This document shows, one piece after another, positions 54,396-63,287 of a stretch of 64,000 nucleotides of DNA (position 1 is the stretch's first letter; every line of letters starts with the position of its first letter). A model generated the notes under the pieces. That model ran no database searches, was not told the origin of the DNA, and saw only the letters and a list, made by a program, of their open reading frames with translations. This DNA is from Arenibacter sp. F20364 (GTDB taxonomy: Bacteria > Bacteroidota > Bacteroidia > Flavobacteriales > Flavobacteriaceae), in NCBI RefSeq assembly GCF_023015905.1, contig NZ_JALKBD010000010.1, forward strand, positions 1 through 64,000, written 5' to 3'. The position numbers were made by a program, and so were the translations under genes.

Positions 54396-55256
54396 TTAGG
54401 GTTCTATTAAGGGAAATATTAAGAAGGGTACTTCGGTATTGAAGGCCACCCGCTTAATAACATTTTCTTTGGTTAACTTTTCAAAGAAACTGTGCCAATA
54501 ATTTACCATAGCGATCATTCCTATATTTTCATTTTCATGGGTATAGCCATTTATGGCGCCAGAAATATTGGAATGCCCCTTAACCTCTTCAAAGCCGTAT
54601 TTAAGGCCAACTAACCTTTTGGGCAATGTATCTTTGGCTGTTTGTTGATGGGGTTGCAATTCCTTGCCCATATCAATATGTACGATGGTAATTTTGGAGT
54701 TCCATAATTTTGCCAATCCTATGAGCGGTATCATTTCCACTTCGCTATAGACATGTTCAAAGTTGGTGGCAAAAGCAATTTCGTCAGGAAGGTCAAAATC
54801 ATAATTTTCAGGAACGGCAACGATGGGACAGAAGTCAATTTTCTGTATAATCCTTACAGTGTTGCTGCCCATAAATACCTCTTTCAGCGCAGAGGAACCT
54901 TTGGTTCCCATAAAAATATATTGAATGCCCTTATCTATAGTAGTTCTCCCTATGGCATTTACCAAGGAATCGGCTATACTTAATCCCTTAAAGGAGTGCT
55001 TAGTATTTTTATTTGCGGATTCCAATTCGCTTATTAGGGAATTGATATCTCTCTGTGATTCATCCTTTATAGCCCCAAACAGACGAGTGTCCTTTGCTTT
55101 TCCCATTGTACTGCTCAAATTGGATGGACCAACTTCAAAGGCATGCAAAATATGGAAAACACACTCCACTCTTTCAAATAGGTAAATGGCATAATCAATG
55201 GCATTCCTGGCATTGGCAGAAAAGTCTGTGGGTAATAAGATATGTTTTGCTTTCAT
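54396..55256 (-). CDS. Universal stress protein, tandem domain (usp5)
   Basis: From the ATG at 55256 (286 residues), where HILLPTDFSANARNAIDYAIYLF begins directly. ATP loop MGTKGSSALKEVFMGSNTV; domain 2 has MVNYWHSFFEKLTKENVIKRV. It is the only usp gene with its own long upstream gap (160 bp) where I find no TGAC box. Confidence 0.9.
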   Translation of the reverse strand: MKAKHILLPTDFSANARNAIDYAIYLFERVECVFHILHAFEVGPSNLSSTMGKAKDTRLFGAIKDESQRDINSLISELESANKNTKHSFKGLSIADSLVNAIGRTTIDKGIQYIFMGTKGSSALKEVFMGSNTVRIIQKIDFCPIVAVPENYDFDLPDEIAFATNFEHVYSEVEMIPLIGLAKLWNSKITIVHIDMGKELQPHQQTAKDTLPKRLVGLKYGFEEVKGHSNISGAINGYTHENENIGMIAMVNYWHSFFEKLTKENVIKRVAFNTEVPFLIFPLIEP

Positions 55257-55416
55257 GTGTTTATTTTTTTTTGTTTCTAAGGTCAAGCCAGTCCTAAAGA
55301 TTAAATCTGGCGTGTATAACCTTTAATGATCAGAAAACAATATCCTATCTGTTTAAAAATTCTATTAATCATTTAGGTGTCATCTTTTCTACTTTTTTCA
55401 ACGTTCAGTTACCTTC

Positions 55417-56265
55417 CTAGGATTGTTCCGGAAGGAACAAGACCGGCACTATGGAATGGAAAGCAATTTTTTTAATAACAGGCTCTTCAATTATTCTTTC
55501 CCAAAAGCTGTGTTGGTACCTTACCATGGTAAGAAGGTCCGCCCTGGTTTCAGCCACATACTGCTCCACGCTATGCGCTATACTGGCCTCGAAGACAAGT
55601 TCATGGAGGGAATAGTTGGAACCAGCTAAACGTTCCTCCAAAATTTTTATATTCGTTTTCTGTGTATCGTTCAGTTTAAATTCAACGGCCACGTGTATTA
55701 CTTTTATTGTTGCGTTCCAAAGTTTTGTAAGTTCTACCATGGGCAATAGCTCCATCTTTTCATATTTTCTCGTATAATCCGTAGGAAAAACCAGTGTCCG
55801 AAGCTTTTGGAAGTTATAGTCTTTGGGAACTGCTAAAATGGATATGTTTTTAAGTTGTTTTAGGACATTTACCGTATTGCTGCCCATAAAAATTTCCTTT
55901 GCTCCAGTAGCTCCTTGAGTACCCATAACCACGAGGTCTATATCGCTTGCGGATACCAACTCCTTGACAGCCCCTTCCAAAGTGTCGGACCTGGAAATGG
56001 TTTCAAAACTGTGGTTCTGGTTGTTGTGGTTTTTACTTAGATAAGTCGCTATTTTTTCCAATTCCTGAGCTGAATACTGCGCCAATGAGTCATAAATGAC
56101 TCCTAATCGTTGTTGGCTTTTTTGCCCCAACATATTCATAGCCTTGGGTTCATAGGCGTGTAAAATGATAAACTTGCATTTCACATCGGTATAGAGTTTT
56201 AAGGCCGTAAATATGGCATTCCAGGCATTATCTGAAAAATCTGTCGGCAATAGGATCTTTTTCAT
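55417..56265 (-). CDS. Universal stress protein, tandem domain (usp6)
   Basis: A 282-residue protein: KILLPTDFSDNAWNAIFTALKLY, ATP loop MGTQGATGAKEIFMGSNTVNV, domain 2 MVRYQHSFWERIIEEPVIKKI. The start overlaps the usp7 stop by 4 bp (ATGA), so it is translated from the usp8-usp7-usp6 transcript. Confidence 0.92.
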   Translation of the reverse strand: MKKILLPTDFSDNAWNAIFTALKLYTDVKCKFIILHAYEPKAMNMLGQKSQQRLGVIYDSLAQYSAQELEKIATYLSKNHNNQNHSFETISRSDTLEGAVKELVSASDIDLVVMGTQGATGAKEIFMGSNTVNVLKQLKNISILAVPKDYNFQKLRTLVFPTDYTRKYEKMELLPMVELTKLWNATIKVIHVAVEFKLNDTQKTNIKILEERLAGSNYSLHELVFEASIAHSVEQYVAETRADLLTMVRYQHSFWERIIEEPVIKKIAFHSIVPVLFLPEQS

Positions 56266-57131
56266 GATTCGGTTTTTTTAAGGGGTTTTTCCCAATTGTC
56301 CGGTATTGCCAAAAAGGGTATCCTGGAATGGTATCCAATGGAATCTATCGTAGATTTATTGATCAGTCGATGTAAAAAAGTATGCTTACGGTTCATGATG
56401 GCCAGTAGACCAATTCTATGTTTTTCTACATATTCATGAATGGCGTTTGGCATTAATTCGCCCTTGACCTGCTCAAAGGAATGGTCCATGGTATCAAGGA
56501 AAACGCCAAGGGCTTTTTTATGGTCATTTTGTTTCTCGTTGAGAACAAAATCCTCCTTAACATTCAATACAATCAATCTAGCCTTGTGCATCTTGGACAT
56601 TTCTGCAAGAAAACCTAATGCTTTGGGGTCATATGGAGTGGTGTAATCCGTAGGGAATACTATAGAGTTAATTTCCTTAAAGGCATAACCATTGGGAATG
56701 GCCAATACCGGAATCTTAGCTTTTTTGATAACATGGACGGTGTTGGTTCCCAAAAAGATTTCCTTGGCCCCTGTAGCTCCCTGGGTCCCCATGGCAATGA
56801 TGTCTATTCCCTCCCGTGCGGTAACCTCTTCAATTTCATCGGTCAGAATATTAAAAGATGAAATGGTCTTGAATTGATGGTTTTTGTTGTGAAGGTTCTT
56901 TCTTATATCCCTTAGCGTTTTTTCCAAACCCGCTTGGGCCGTCTCGACCCCTTTGTCCGGAATGGCACTGTTGACCGGACCGCCCATCATATAATCTACC
57001 CTATAAAATGTAGGGGTATAGGTGTGAAGTATATAGAAAAGGCATTTTTCATTTTGGAAATAGTTCACCGTATATAAGATGGCGTTCCAAGCGTTGGCAG
57101 AAAAATCGGTGGGCAACAAAATTTTTTTCAT
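56262..57131 (-). CDS. Universal stress protein, tandem domain (usp7)
   Basis: A 289-residue protein: KILLPTDFSANAWNAILYTVNYF, ATP loop MGTQGATGAKEIFLGTNTVHV, domain 2 IMNRKHTFLHRLINKSTIDSI. It starts 17 bp after usp8 and overlaps usp6 by 4 bp. A short charged tail (WEKPLKKTES) extends past the last strand. Confidence 0.92.
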   Translation of the reverse strand: MKKILLPTDFSANAWNAILYTVNYFQNEKCLFYILHTYTPTFYRVDYMMGGPVNSAIPDKGVETAQAGLEKTLRDIRKNLHNKNHQFKTISSFNILTDEIEEVTAREGIDIIAMGTQGATGAKEIFLGTNTVHVIKKAKIPVLAIPNGYAFKEINSIVFPTDYTTPYDPKALGFLAEMSKMHKARLIVLNVKEDFVLNEKQNDHKKALGVFLDTMDHSFEQVKGELMPNAIHEYVEKHRIGLLAIMNRKHTFLHRLINKSTIDSIGYHSRIPFLAIPDNWEKPLKKTES

Positions 57132-57148
57132 CCTTGTATCTTTTTAAA

Positions 57149-57994
57149 TTATCTAGGTAGATTTTGCATCACCAAAAAGGGCAACTTTAATCTCAGCCCT
57201 ATTTCGTCTACGGTTGATCTGTAAAGCATATCCTCCAAGAATGAATGGCGCGAGTTTACCATGACCAAAAGGTTTATGTTATTCTTTTTGATGTAATCCA
57301 TTATGGCCTCGGCCTTATTCTTAGCGGGGCATATCTCAAAAAACAGGAAGGCCTCTGCCAGGGATTCCCTAAGGAAGCGTTGGTTGTCTATCTGTCTGTT
57401 GCTTAAATCTTCAAAGTCTGAAATGTATAGGCAATGGATTTCCGATTTAAATTCGGAAGCCAAGGTGTTCAATAACTTCAATTCCCGACGCTTATACGGC
57501 AGCATATAATCTGTGGGAAACAATATCTTTTTAGGCTGTTGGTATTCATAGTCCAAAGGAACTGCGAGTACAGGACACTGAACGTATTTGAAAACCTGTA
57601 CCGTATGGCTACCGAAAGTGATTTTTTTGTCGTCAGTTTGCCCTTTTGTACCCATTATGACGAGGTCAACATTTATTTGGTTGGCAAAATCGTTCACTGC
57701 ATCGACCAAAGTGTCGAATGCCGATAGTGTTTCATAGGTGTGTTTTGGATTGTGCTCCCTAGCAGTTAGTTTTTGGATAAGATCTTTTAAATATTTATCC
57801 GTATTGTTCTTAACAGTTTCCTTTTGCTCTTCAATAGAGGTTTCCCCATTAGTCTTGAACGGGCCATAAACCTCATCGGCATAAGCATGTAAAAAGTAGA
57901 AGTTGGTGCGTTCACATTTGTATAGATTCAATGCATAATCTATGGCATTCATGGCACTGTTGGAAAAATCGGTAGGAATCAAAACTGCTTTCAT
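57149..57994 (-). CDS. Universal stress protein, tandem domain (usp8)
   Basis: A 281-residue protein: AVLIPTDFSNSAMNAIDYALNLY, ATP loop MGTKGQTDDKKITFGSHTV with Asp-Asp instead of Gly, domain 2 MVNSRHSFLEDMLYRSTVDEI. It heads the usp8-usp7-usp6 operon and has a strong box promoter at 58017-58059. Confidence 0.92.
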   Translation of the reverse strand: MKAVLIPTDFSNSAMNAIDYALNLYKCERTNFYFLHAYADEVYGPFKTNGETSIEEQKETVKNNTDKYLKDLIQKLTAREHNPKHTYETLSAFDTLVDAVNDFANQINVDLVIMGTKGQTDDKKITFGSHTVQVFKYVQCPVLAVPLDYEYQQPKKILFPTDYMLPYKRRELKLLNTLASEFKSEIHCLYISDFEDLSNRQIDNQRFLRESLAEAFLFFEICPAKNKAEAIMDYIKKNNINLLVMVNSRHSFLEDMLYRSTVDEIGLRLKLPFLVMQNLPR

Positions 57995-58016
57995 AGGTTC
58001 TCTTTTGTATACCTAT

Positions 58017-58059
58017 CAAAGTTATTGGTAGCGACATATAAAACCTATGACATTTATCA
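58017..58059 (-). promoter_or_regulatory. TGAC-box promoter of usp8-usp7-usp6
   Basis: TGACATTTATCA at 58048-58059 and a perfect -7 TAACTTTG at 58017-58024 (minus strand), centres 33.0 bp apart. The box centre is 60 bp upstream of the usp8 ATG. Confidence 0.75.
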
Positions 58060-58089
58060 GTAGCCCAATATGAACCTATAGGCGCAGGT

Positions 58090-58926
58090 TTATTCGTGAA
58101 GGACCAACAATGGAACCTTGGTTTGAAAACTGATTTTTTTAATGGTGGTATCGAACAATAATTGTTGTAGAAAATTTAGGTTCTTGGCCACCATGATAAC
58201 CATGTCAATGTTCTCGCTTACCACAAATTGCTCAATGGCACTTTTGGCCTTTTCATGTTTTAGGTTGTGGATACTGTGAGATTTTTCATAAAGCTCCAGC
58301 AGATAGTCCTGTAAATAGACCATATTCTGATTTTGGGCTTCATTTAATTGTACATTGGGCTTGGAGACATTAACAACACTTAGGTTGGCTTTGGTAAGTC
58401 GGAGCATCTTTGAAATAGCTTCCAAAATGGAATGGGAATAGAAAATGTTATAATCGGTAGGAAAGGCGACTTCTTTAGGGATGCATTGTACTGCTTTTTC
58501 AGGAATCACCAATAGATTACATGGTACTTTAGTCATGACATTACCGGTATTGCTGCCCAAAATGGTTTCTTTTATACCGGAAGCCCCTTTGGTTCCCATG
58601 ACAATCAAATTTATTTTTTTGTCCAATACGGTCTTGCGAATAATATCTATAAGATTTCCATATTCGTGCAGGGCAATAAAATTATGTTCCTTGTTGGAGG
58701 TAATGGTCTTAATGCGGGCAAAGGTTTCCGTTAGATTATCCTTAAGTCTCTCATTGATATCTCTGGATGGTAGCACAAAGGAATTACTGTCTACACCGGA
58801 CTGCCTTAATGGGTCAACATGTAAAACGTAAAAATTGCAGGAAGCGTCTTTGAATAACTTAATGGCATATTCAATGGCGTTCCAAGAATTATTGGAAAAA
58901 TCGGTGGGGAACAGTATATTCTTCAT
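58090..58926 (-). CDS. Universal stress protein, tandem domain (usp9)
   Basis: A 278-residue protein: NILFPTDFSNNSWNAIEYAIKLF, ATP loop MGTKGASGIKETILGSNTGNV, domain 2 MVAKNLNFLQQLLFDTTIKKI. It lies next to the response-regulator gene but is separately promoted by the box at 58981. Confidence 0.92.
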   Translation of the reverse strand: MKNILFPTDFSNNSWNAIEYAIKLFKDASCNFYVLHVDPLRQSGVDSNSFVLPSRDINERLKDNLTETFARIKTITSNKEHNFIALHEYGNLIDIIRKTVLDKKINLIVMGTKGASGIKETILGSNTGNVMTKVPCNLLVIPEKAVQCIPKEVAFPTDYNIFYSHSILEAISKMLRLTKANLSVVNVSKPNVQLNEAQNQNMVYLQDYLLELYEKSHSIHNLKHEKAKSAIEQFVVSENIDMVIMVAKNLNFLQQLLFDTTIKKISFQTKVPLLVLHE

Positions 58927-58949
58927 TCAATTAGATAGCTACATTAGCA

Positions 58950-58992
58950 CAAAATTACGGTAATGGCTATACCTGAATTATGACATTGGTCA
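58950..58992 (-). promoter_or_regulatory. TGAC-box promoter of usp9
   Basis: TGACATTGGTCA at 58981-58992 with a perfect -7 TAATTTTG at 58950-58957 (minus strand), centres 33.0 bp apart. The box centre is 60 bp upstream of the ATG. Confidence 0.75.
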
Positions 58993-59031
58993 GTTTCCAA
59001 TAAAAATATTGTTTTATAAATGTACTTCAAT

Positions 59032-60084
59032 TTAATTTATGTATTGTAAGGCCTTTAATTCCTTGATGCGAATATTTCTACCTTCAATGTCGATCAGCCC
59101 TTCTTTTTTAAACCCGGATAGGGTACGTATAAGGCTTTCGGTGGCAATACCGGCTACACTGGCCAAATCGTTTCGTGAAATTTTAATGGGATCTTCGGTT
59201 TTTTTATTCATGACTTCTGCAAACTGCAACAAAGTTTGGGCTGTTTTCTTACGTACGGAACTATAGGCCATTTGTAACAATTGCTGTTTTATGTCCTTAA
59301 TATTTCCAGTGAGCAGTTCCATTAGCTCCAAGGAGATATTATGGTTCTTTTCCAATACCTGTTTTAAATTTTCCTTGGATATACCGGCTAGTTCCACATC
59401 TTCAATAGCGGTCGCCGATTCCTGATACGGAATATTGTCTATAAAGGAGGTAAATCCCAAAAAGTCGTCGGCCCTATAAAGCGAAGTGATCAGTTCTTTT
59501 CCGTCCTCATCCATAGTATGGCATTTTACTACCCCTTTTAAGATAAGGTATATTTTGTGAGAATAGGTACCTTCTTGATAGATGGCAGTACCTTGAGGAA
59601 AATTTGCAGGCTCGCCATTGTCGTCAAAAAAGTTCTTTAACTCGTTCAAGGTGCGTATCTGATCTTCCAAATCTGTTGGATTTATTGATCCTTCCTTTGC
59701 CATACGCCCCAATAGTTCCACTTTTGCCAAACGACTTTCAATGGCATTTATGAGGTCTTCCTCTTCAAAAGGCTTGGTGAGGTAATCGTCCGCGCCAAGA
59801 TCCATTCCTCTACGTATCTCTTTATGTTCAGTCTTGGCAGATAGGAATATAAAGGGTATGTGCTTGGTTTTTTTATCTGAAGAAAGTTCCTTTAAAACGC
59901 CATAACCGTCTACCTCTGGCATCATTATGTCGCAGACGATAATATCCGGCAATTTTTCCTTTGCCATTTGAATGCCAATTTTTCCGTTTGGAGCGGTAAT
60001 CATGGTATAACCTGAAAGCTCCAAAAGTTCTTCGGTATTCTCACGTAAGGCTCTATCGTCCTCGATCAATAAAATAGTCTTCAT
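59032..60084 (-). CDS. Response regulator: receiver domain fused to Crp/Fnr-type regulator
   Basis: A 350-residue protein. Residues 1-125 are a CheY-type receiver with the acidic pair at Asp9/10, phosphoacceptor Asp52 (VCDIMMP), a Ser/Thr switch at FLSAK and Lys in YLTKPF. Residues about 150-265 are a Crp-type beta-roll (FPQGTAIYQEGTYSHKIYLILKGVVKCH, FLGFTSFI). The C-terminal winged helix has SRNDLASVAGIATESLIRTLSGF, where the Glu-x-x-x-Arg of the Fnr recognition helix is kept. No LuxR HTH is present. It starts 7 bp after the kinase gene and probably controls the TGAC-box regulon. Confidence 0.9.
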   Translation of the reverse strand: MKTILLIEDDRALRENTEELLELSGYTMITAPNGKIGIQMAKEKLPDIIVCDIMMPEVDGYGVLKELSSDKKTKHIPFIFLSAKTEHKEIRRGMDLGADDYLTKPFEEEDLINAIESRLAKVELLGRMAKEGSINPTDLEDQIRTLNELKNFFDDNGEPANFPQGTAIYQEGTYSHKIYLILKGVVKCHTMDEDGKELITSLYRADDFLGFTSFIDNIPYQESATAIEDVELAGISKENLKQVLEKNHNISLELMELLTGNIKDIKQQLLQMAYSSVRKKTAQTLLQFAEVMNKKTEDPIKISRNDLASVAGIATESLIRTLSGFKKEGLIDIEGRNIRIKELKALQYIN

Positions 60085-60091
60085 TGTTCTT

Positions 60092-61603
60092 TCAATTTAT
60101 GTTTTCTAATGGGATAACTATTGTAAAAATAGATCCTTGGTTTTCTTCACTCGTAAATACAATGGTGGCACCAAGATTCTCCAAATGTTGTTTGGCAATG
60201 TTAAGTCCAATGCCCGTACCTTGGTTCAACAATGCATTTTCTGCCCGGAAATAACGATTAAAAATATGTTTCTGTTCTTCGGCAGGGATACCAATTCCAC
60301 GATCGATCACTTCTATTAGTATGGTGTCCTTTCCTTTTCTCACCGCTAGACTTATAGTTGTATCTTCAGGGGAATATTTAATGGCATTGTGAATCAGGTT
60401 GGACAAGGCCAGTTCCAAGGTTTTTTCATCAAATCTGACGAAAATGTCATCGATATTCTCAGGATATTTGATGGTTTGGCCCGCCTTAAGGAGCATGTTG
60501 GCACCATAGACTACCTCGTTGACAATTTTGCTAAGTGGGAAAGTTTCCAACTTGTAATTTACCTTTCCTGAATCCAAACGCTCCACCGAAAGAAAATCGG
60601 TTAAAATGGTATCCAGATAGCGTACTTTGTTCTTTATGGTTTCAACGTGTTTGTCCCGCTTTTCCTGTTGGTGACTTTCGGTATACTTGGCCAATAAGGT
60701 AATAGAGGTAAGTATACTGCTCAAAGGGGTCTTGAATTCATGGGAAACCAAGGAAAGGAAGCGTGTTTTCAGTTCGTTCAATTCCTTCTCCTTGGCCAAG
60801 GCTTCCGTAAGTTGTTTGGTGCGCTCTTGGACCTTTTTTTCCAGCTTTTCAGTGTAATTTTTTCGTTCAGTTATATCTAGTATAATAGCAACAAAAACCT
60901 GCTTTTCCCCCAGTATGGATAGTTGAAGATGTACTTCTACCGGATATATGGAACCGTCCTGCCTTTGGTGGTCGGTCTCAAATTTCACCTTGAGCCTTTC
61001 TCCTTTCAATAAGGGGTCTATTAGGGTTTGGAATTGTGGGGCGTCCATATGGGGTTTAATATCCAAAGGCTTCAATGTCTTAAACTTTTCCAAAGAATAG
61101 CCCATATTGCGCTGTGCTTCTTTATTGACATTTAGAAAGTGGAGTGACGTGGCATCGAATACATATATTTCGTTCAGCGATTCATCAAATATTCTGGCCC
61201 AATGACTAAGTTCCTTTTCCTTTATTTTACGTTCCGTAATATCAATGATAAGGGCCATTACATAGGTTTCCTCATACAGTTTAAATGGGTTGAGCCCAGC
61301 TTCAACAGGAAACTCATTGCCATTTTTGTGTACTCCGTGTAGGTCCCTTCCTTGACCCATTTGCCTTCTTTCGCTTTTTTCAATGAAACGTTCCACATGC
61401 TGATCGTGGTGGCCGCGGTACCTTCGTGGCACAAGGGTGTCCAATGGTTTTCCCAAAAGTTCCCCCTTCGTGTACCCAAACATTCTCTCGGCGGAGGAAT
61501 TGGTGGCAACAATTGTCTGCTCGGTATTGACTACTATAATTCCTTCAGATACCCCTTCCGAGAGGAGGTTGAAGATTTCACTGTTTTTTTGGAAAGCCCG
61601 CAT
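60092..61603 (-). CDS. Cytosolic PAS-PAS sensor histidine kinase, FixL-like first PAS
   Basis: A 503-residue kinase without transmembrane segments. PAS1 (about 8-125) contains RYRGHHDQHVERF and RRQMGQGRDLHG; His66 and Arg86 align, with the same 20-residue spacing, to the haem ligand His200 and Arg220 of Bradyrhizobium FixL as I remember it. PAS2 (about 133-248) is followed by a coiled coil, HisKA with SLVSHEFKTPL (His288) and a HATPase domain with LSNLIHNAIKYSP, DRGIGIP and GTGIGLNIAKQHL. It is the obvious partner of the following receiver-Crp protein. Many non-haem PAS domains share the His pattern, so haem binding is only likely. Confidence 0.9.
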   Translation of the reverse strand: MRAFQKNSEIFNLLSEGVSEGIIVVNTEQTIVATNSSAERMFGYTKGELLGKPLDTLVPRRYRGHHDQHVERFIEKSERRQMGQGRDLHGVHKNGNEFPVEAGLNPFKLYEETYVMALIIDITERKIKEKELSHWARIFDESLNEIYVFDATSLHFLNVNKEAQRNMGYSLEKFKTLKPLDIKPHMDAPQFQTLIDPLLKGERLKVKFETDHQRQDGSIYPVEVHLQLSILGEKQVFVAIILDITERKNYTEKLEKKVQERTKQLTEALAKEKELNELKTRFLSLVSHEFKTPLSSILTSITLLAKYTESHQQEKRDKHVETIKNKVRYLDTILTDFLSVERLDSGKVNYKLETFPLSKIVNEVVYGANMLLKAGQTIKYPENIDDIFVRFDEKTLELALSNLIHNAIKYSPEDTTISLAVRKGKDTILIEVIDRGIGIPAEEQKHIFNRYFRAENALLNQGTGIGLNIAKQHLENLGATIVFTSEENQGSIFTIVIPLENIN

Positions 61604-61607
61604 AAGC

Positions 61608-61615
61608 CAAAGATA
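61608..61615 (-). promoter_or_regulatory. -7 element of kinase-regulator operon
   Basis: On the minus strand TATCTTTG fits TAnnTTTG just before the kinase ATG at 61603, implying an almost leaderless mRNA. The box at 61628 is centred 22 bp upstream, in the -33 region, so bound regulator could repress here while activating the plus-strand gene. Confidence 0.4.
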
Positions 61616-61627
61616 AAATTTTTAAGC

Positions 61628-61670
61628 TGATTAATGTCATATAAAATAACTTGGCTATTCTCTATTTTTA
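61628..61670 (+). promoter_or_regulatory. TGAC-box promoter of TerB-like gene
   Basis: TGATTAATGTCA at 61628-61639 and TATTTTTA at 61663-61670 on the plus strand, centres 33.0 bp apart. The box centre is 62 bp upstream of the ATG at 61696. Confidence 0.65.
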
Positions 61671-61695
61671 AACTGATCTATTCAAGAATACAAAA

Positions 61696-62100
61696 ATGGA
61701 AAATACAAAGAAAGTTGGTAAGAAATTCTATGAAACCCTGGGAAAATTGTTTTATGCCGTGGCTGCTATAGACAAGCGTATCCACAAAAAGGAAGTAGAC
61801 AAATTAAGGGGGTTTATTCGAAAGTATTGGTTGGATGTGGATGGACTGGAGGATGAATATGGTACAGATGCTGCTTTTCAGATCGAATCAGTATTCGATT
61901 GGGCTATGGATAAGGAGGAGGATAGTGAAGCATGTTACGATGAGTTTAAGGAGTTCTATAAAGATAATAGCAATATGTTTAGTAAGTTTGTCAAGGTACT
62001 CATTTTAGATACTGCGAATGCCATCTCCAATAGTTTTTCAGGAAAAAATAAGGCAGAATTGGTGATGCTGGGCAAACTGGAACTTTTGCTAAAGGAATAA
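61696..62100 (+). CDS. TerB-like helical protein
   Basis: A 134-residue, all-helical soluble protein. LGKLFYAVAAIDKRIHKKEVDKLRGFI copies the first helical hairpin of TerB-like domains, with Asp and Glu at the metal-binding spacing. A Glu/Asp-rich middle (WAMDKEEDSEACYDEFKEFYKD) and a helical C-terminus KAELVMLGKLELLLKE follow. TerB proteins act in envelope or metal stress; the call is moderate. It is transcribed away from the kinase gene from a TGAC-box promoter. Confidence 0.6.
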   Translation: MENTKKVGKKFYETLGKLFYAVAAIDKRIHKKEVDKLRGFIRKYWLDVDGLEDEYGTDAAFQIESVFDWAMDKEEDSEACYDEFKEFYKDNSNMFSKFVKVLILDTANAISNSFSGKNKAELVMLGKLELLLKE

Positions 62101-62134
62101 TAAGGTAGAGAATTGGTTTTTTCCTTATTATTGA

Positions 62135-62959
62135 TCATATCTTGAATGTCATTACCGGCAATCTTGCGTGGTTGGCGATATCTTCACCTATACTTCCCAA
62201 TAAGAAATGTGAAAGGCCTTTTCTTCCATGTGTTGGAAGCGCGAGGATGTCAAATTTCTCGGTCTTACTAAAATTAAGTATCCCGCTTTCCACACTACGG
62301 TCATTATAAACTTCAACTTTAGCTTGGGTATCTCCAGCCTTGGACATGAATTTGGCTATGCGGTCATCGGCCTCCTGAGTACTCAAAAAGTCCTGATATG
62401 GGGTATTGATGTATACCAATCTTAATTTGGCTGAAAATTTTTGGGCCATCGACTTAACATTTTTATAGGCCATAATCATGTCCTCCGAAAAACTACAGGC
62501 GAAAAGGATATTCTTTATGGTAAAGTTTGATTTTTGCTCCTTTATAACCAAAACCGGAACATCGGAAGTACGTACCACCTTTTCGGTATTGGAGCCTATA
62601 AAAATCTCATTGAATCCAGTACTACCGTGGGAACCCATAACGATCAAATCTATATTTTGTTCCTTGGCAACATTGTTGAGCTCACTGAAGACCTTATAGT
62701 TCTGCACTATTTTATGAATATTGATGCCCTTTAAATAAGGTTTGTCCAAGAAGCTTTTAAATCGTTTTTTTGCAAGTCCCATAAAGTATTTTGCTTCCTC
62801 GAACCCTAATATTTCCTCTTCGGCAATAACTGCCTCGGAAATTCCCATCATATGGATAACGGTAATATCCGCATGCTGCTGTTTCGCTATGCCAGCTGCG
62901 GCCTCCAGTGCATAGGCCGAATGTTCTGAAAAATCTACGGGTACCAAGATGTGCTTCAT
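62135..62959 (-). CDS. Universal stress protein, tandem domain, both loops intact (usp10)
   Basis: A 274-residue protein, different from the other nine. Domain 1: HILVPVDFSEHSAYALEAAAGIA with ATP loop MGSHGSTGFNEIFIGSNT. Domain 2 keeps a complete loop, LPTHGRKGLSHFLLGSIGE, which the others have lost. It is therefore closer to ordinary two-domain Usp proteins. The box promoter at 63105-63147 implies a 145-nt leader. Confidence 0.93.
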   Translation of the reverse strand: MKHILVPVDFSEHSAYALEAAAGIAKQQHADITVIHMMGISEAVIAEEEILGFEEAKYFMGLAKKRFKSFLDKPYLKGINIHKIVQNYKVFSELNNVAKEQNIDLIVMGSHGSTGFNEIFIGSNTEKVVRTSDVPVLVIKEQKSNFTIKNILFACSFSEDMIMAYKNVKSMAQKFSAKLRLVYINTPYQDFLSTQEADDRIAKFMSKAGDTQAKVEVYNDRSVESGILNFSKTEKFDILALPTHGRKGLSHFLLGSIGEDIANHARLPVMTFKI

Positions 62960-63104
62960 TTTCTACTATTTTATCTTCAGTATGATTCTGTTACCTTTTT
63001 TACAGCGCTTTAAATTGACCAGTGTAGGGAGGGTTGTCCCATTATAATTTCATATTAAGGTCAGCCGGATTTAAAGTCCCAATTGAATCTTTAATGTTCC
63101 TAAA

Positions 63105-63147
63105 CAAAAATAAACAGTTGTTGAACCACTTAAAATGACATTGGTCA
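63105..63147 (-). promoter_or_regulatory. TGAC-box promoter of usp10
   Basis: TGACATTGGTCA at 63136-63147 and a perfect -7 TATTTTTG at 63105-63112 (minus strand), centres 33.0 bp apart, although the ATG is 145 bp downstream. The conserved spacing despite the long leader argues that both elements are real. Confidence 0.7.
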
Positions 63148-63287
63148 CTATATCCTGCTTTAATTGCAGCTGCCTTTATGATAATTAGACCAATAAGGTG
63201 CCACCTTCCAATTTGATAATTTTAATACTCTGCAAAATCTGGAGAATAGATGAACGACTATGGTTGGTGTTTTTATTTGGGCACTAC

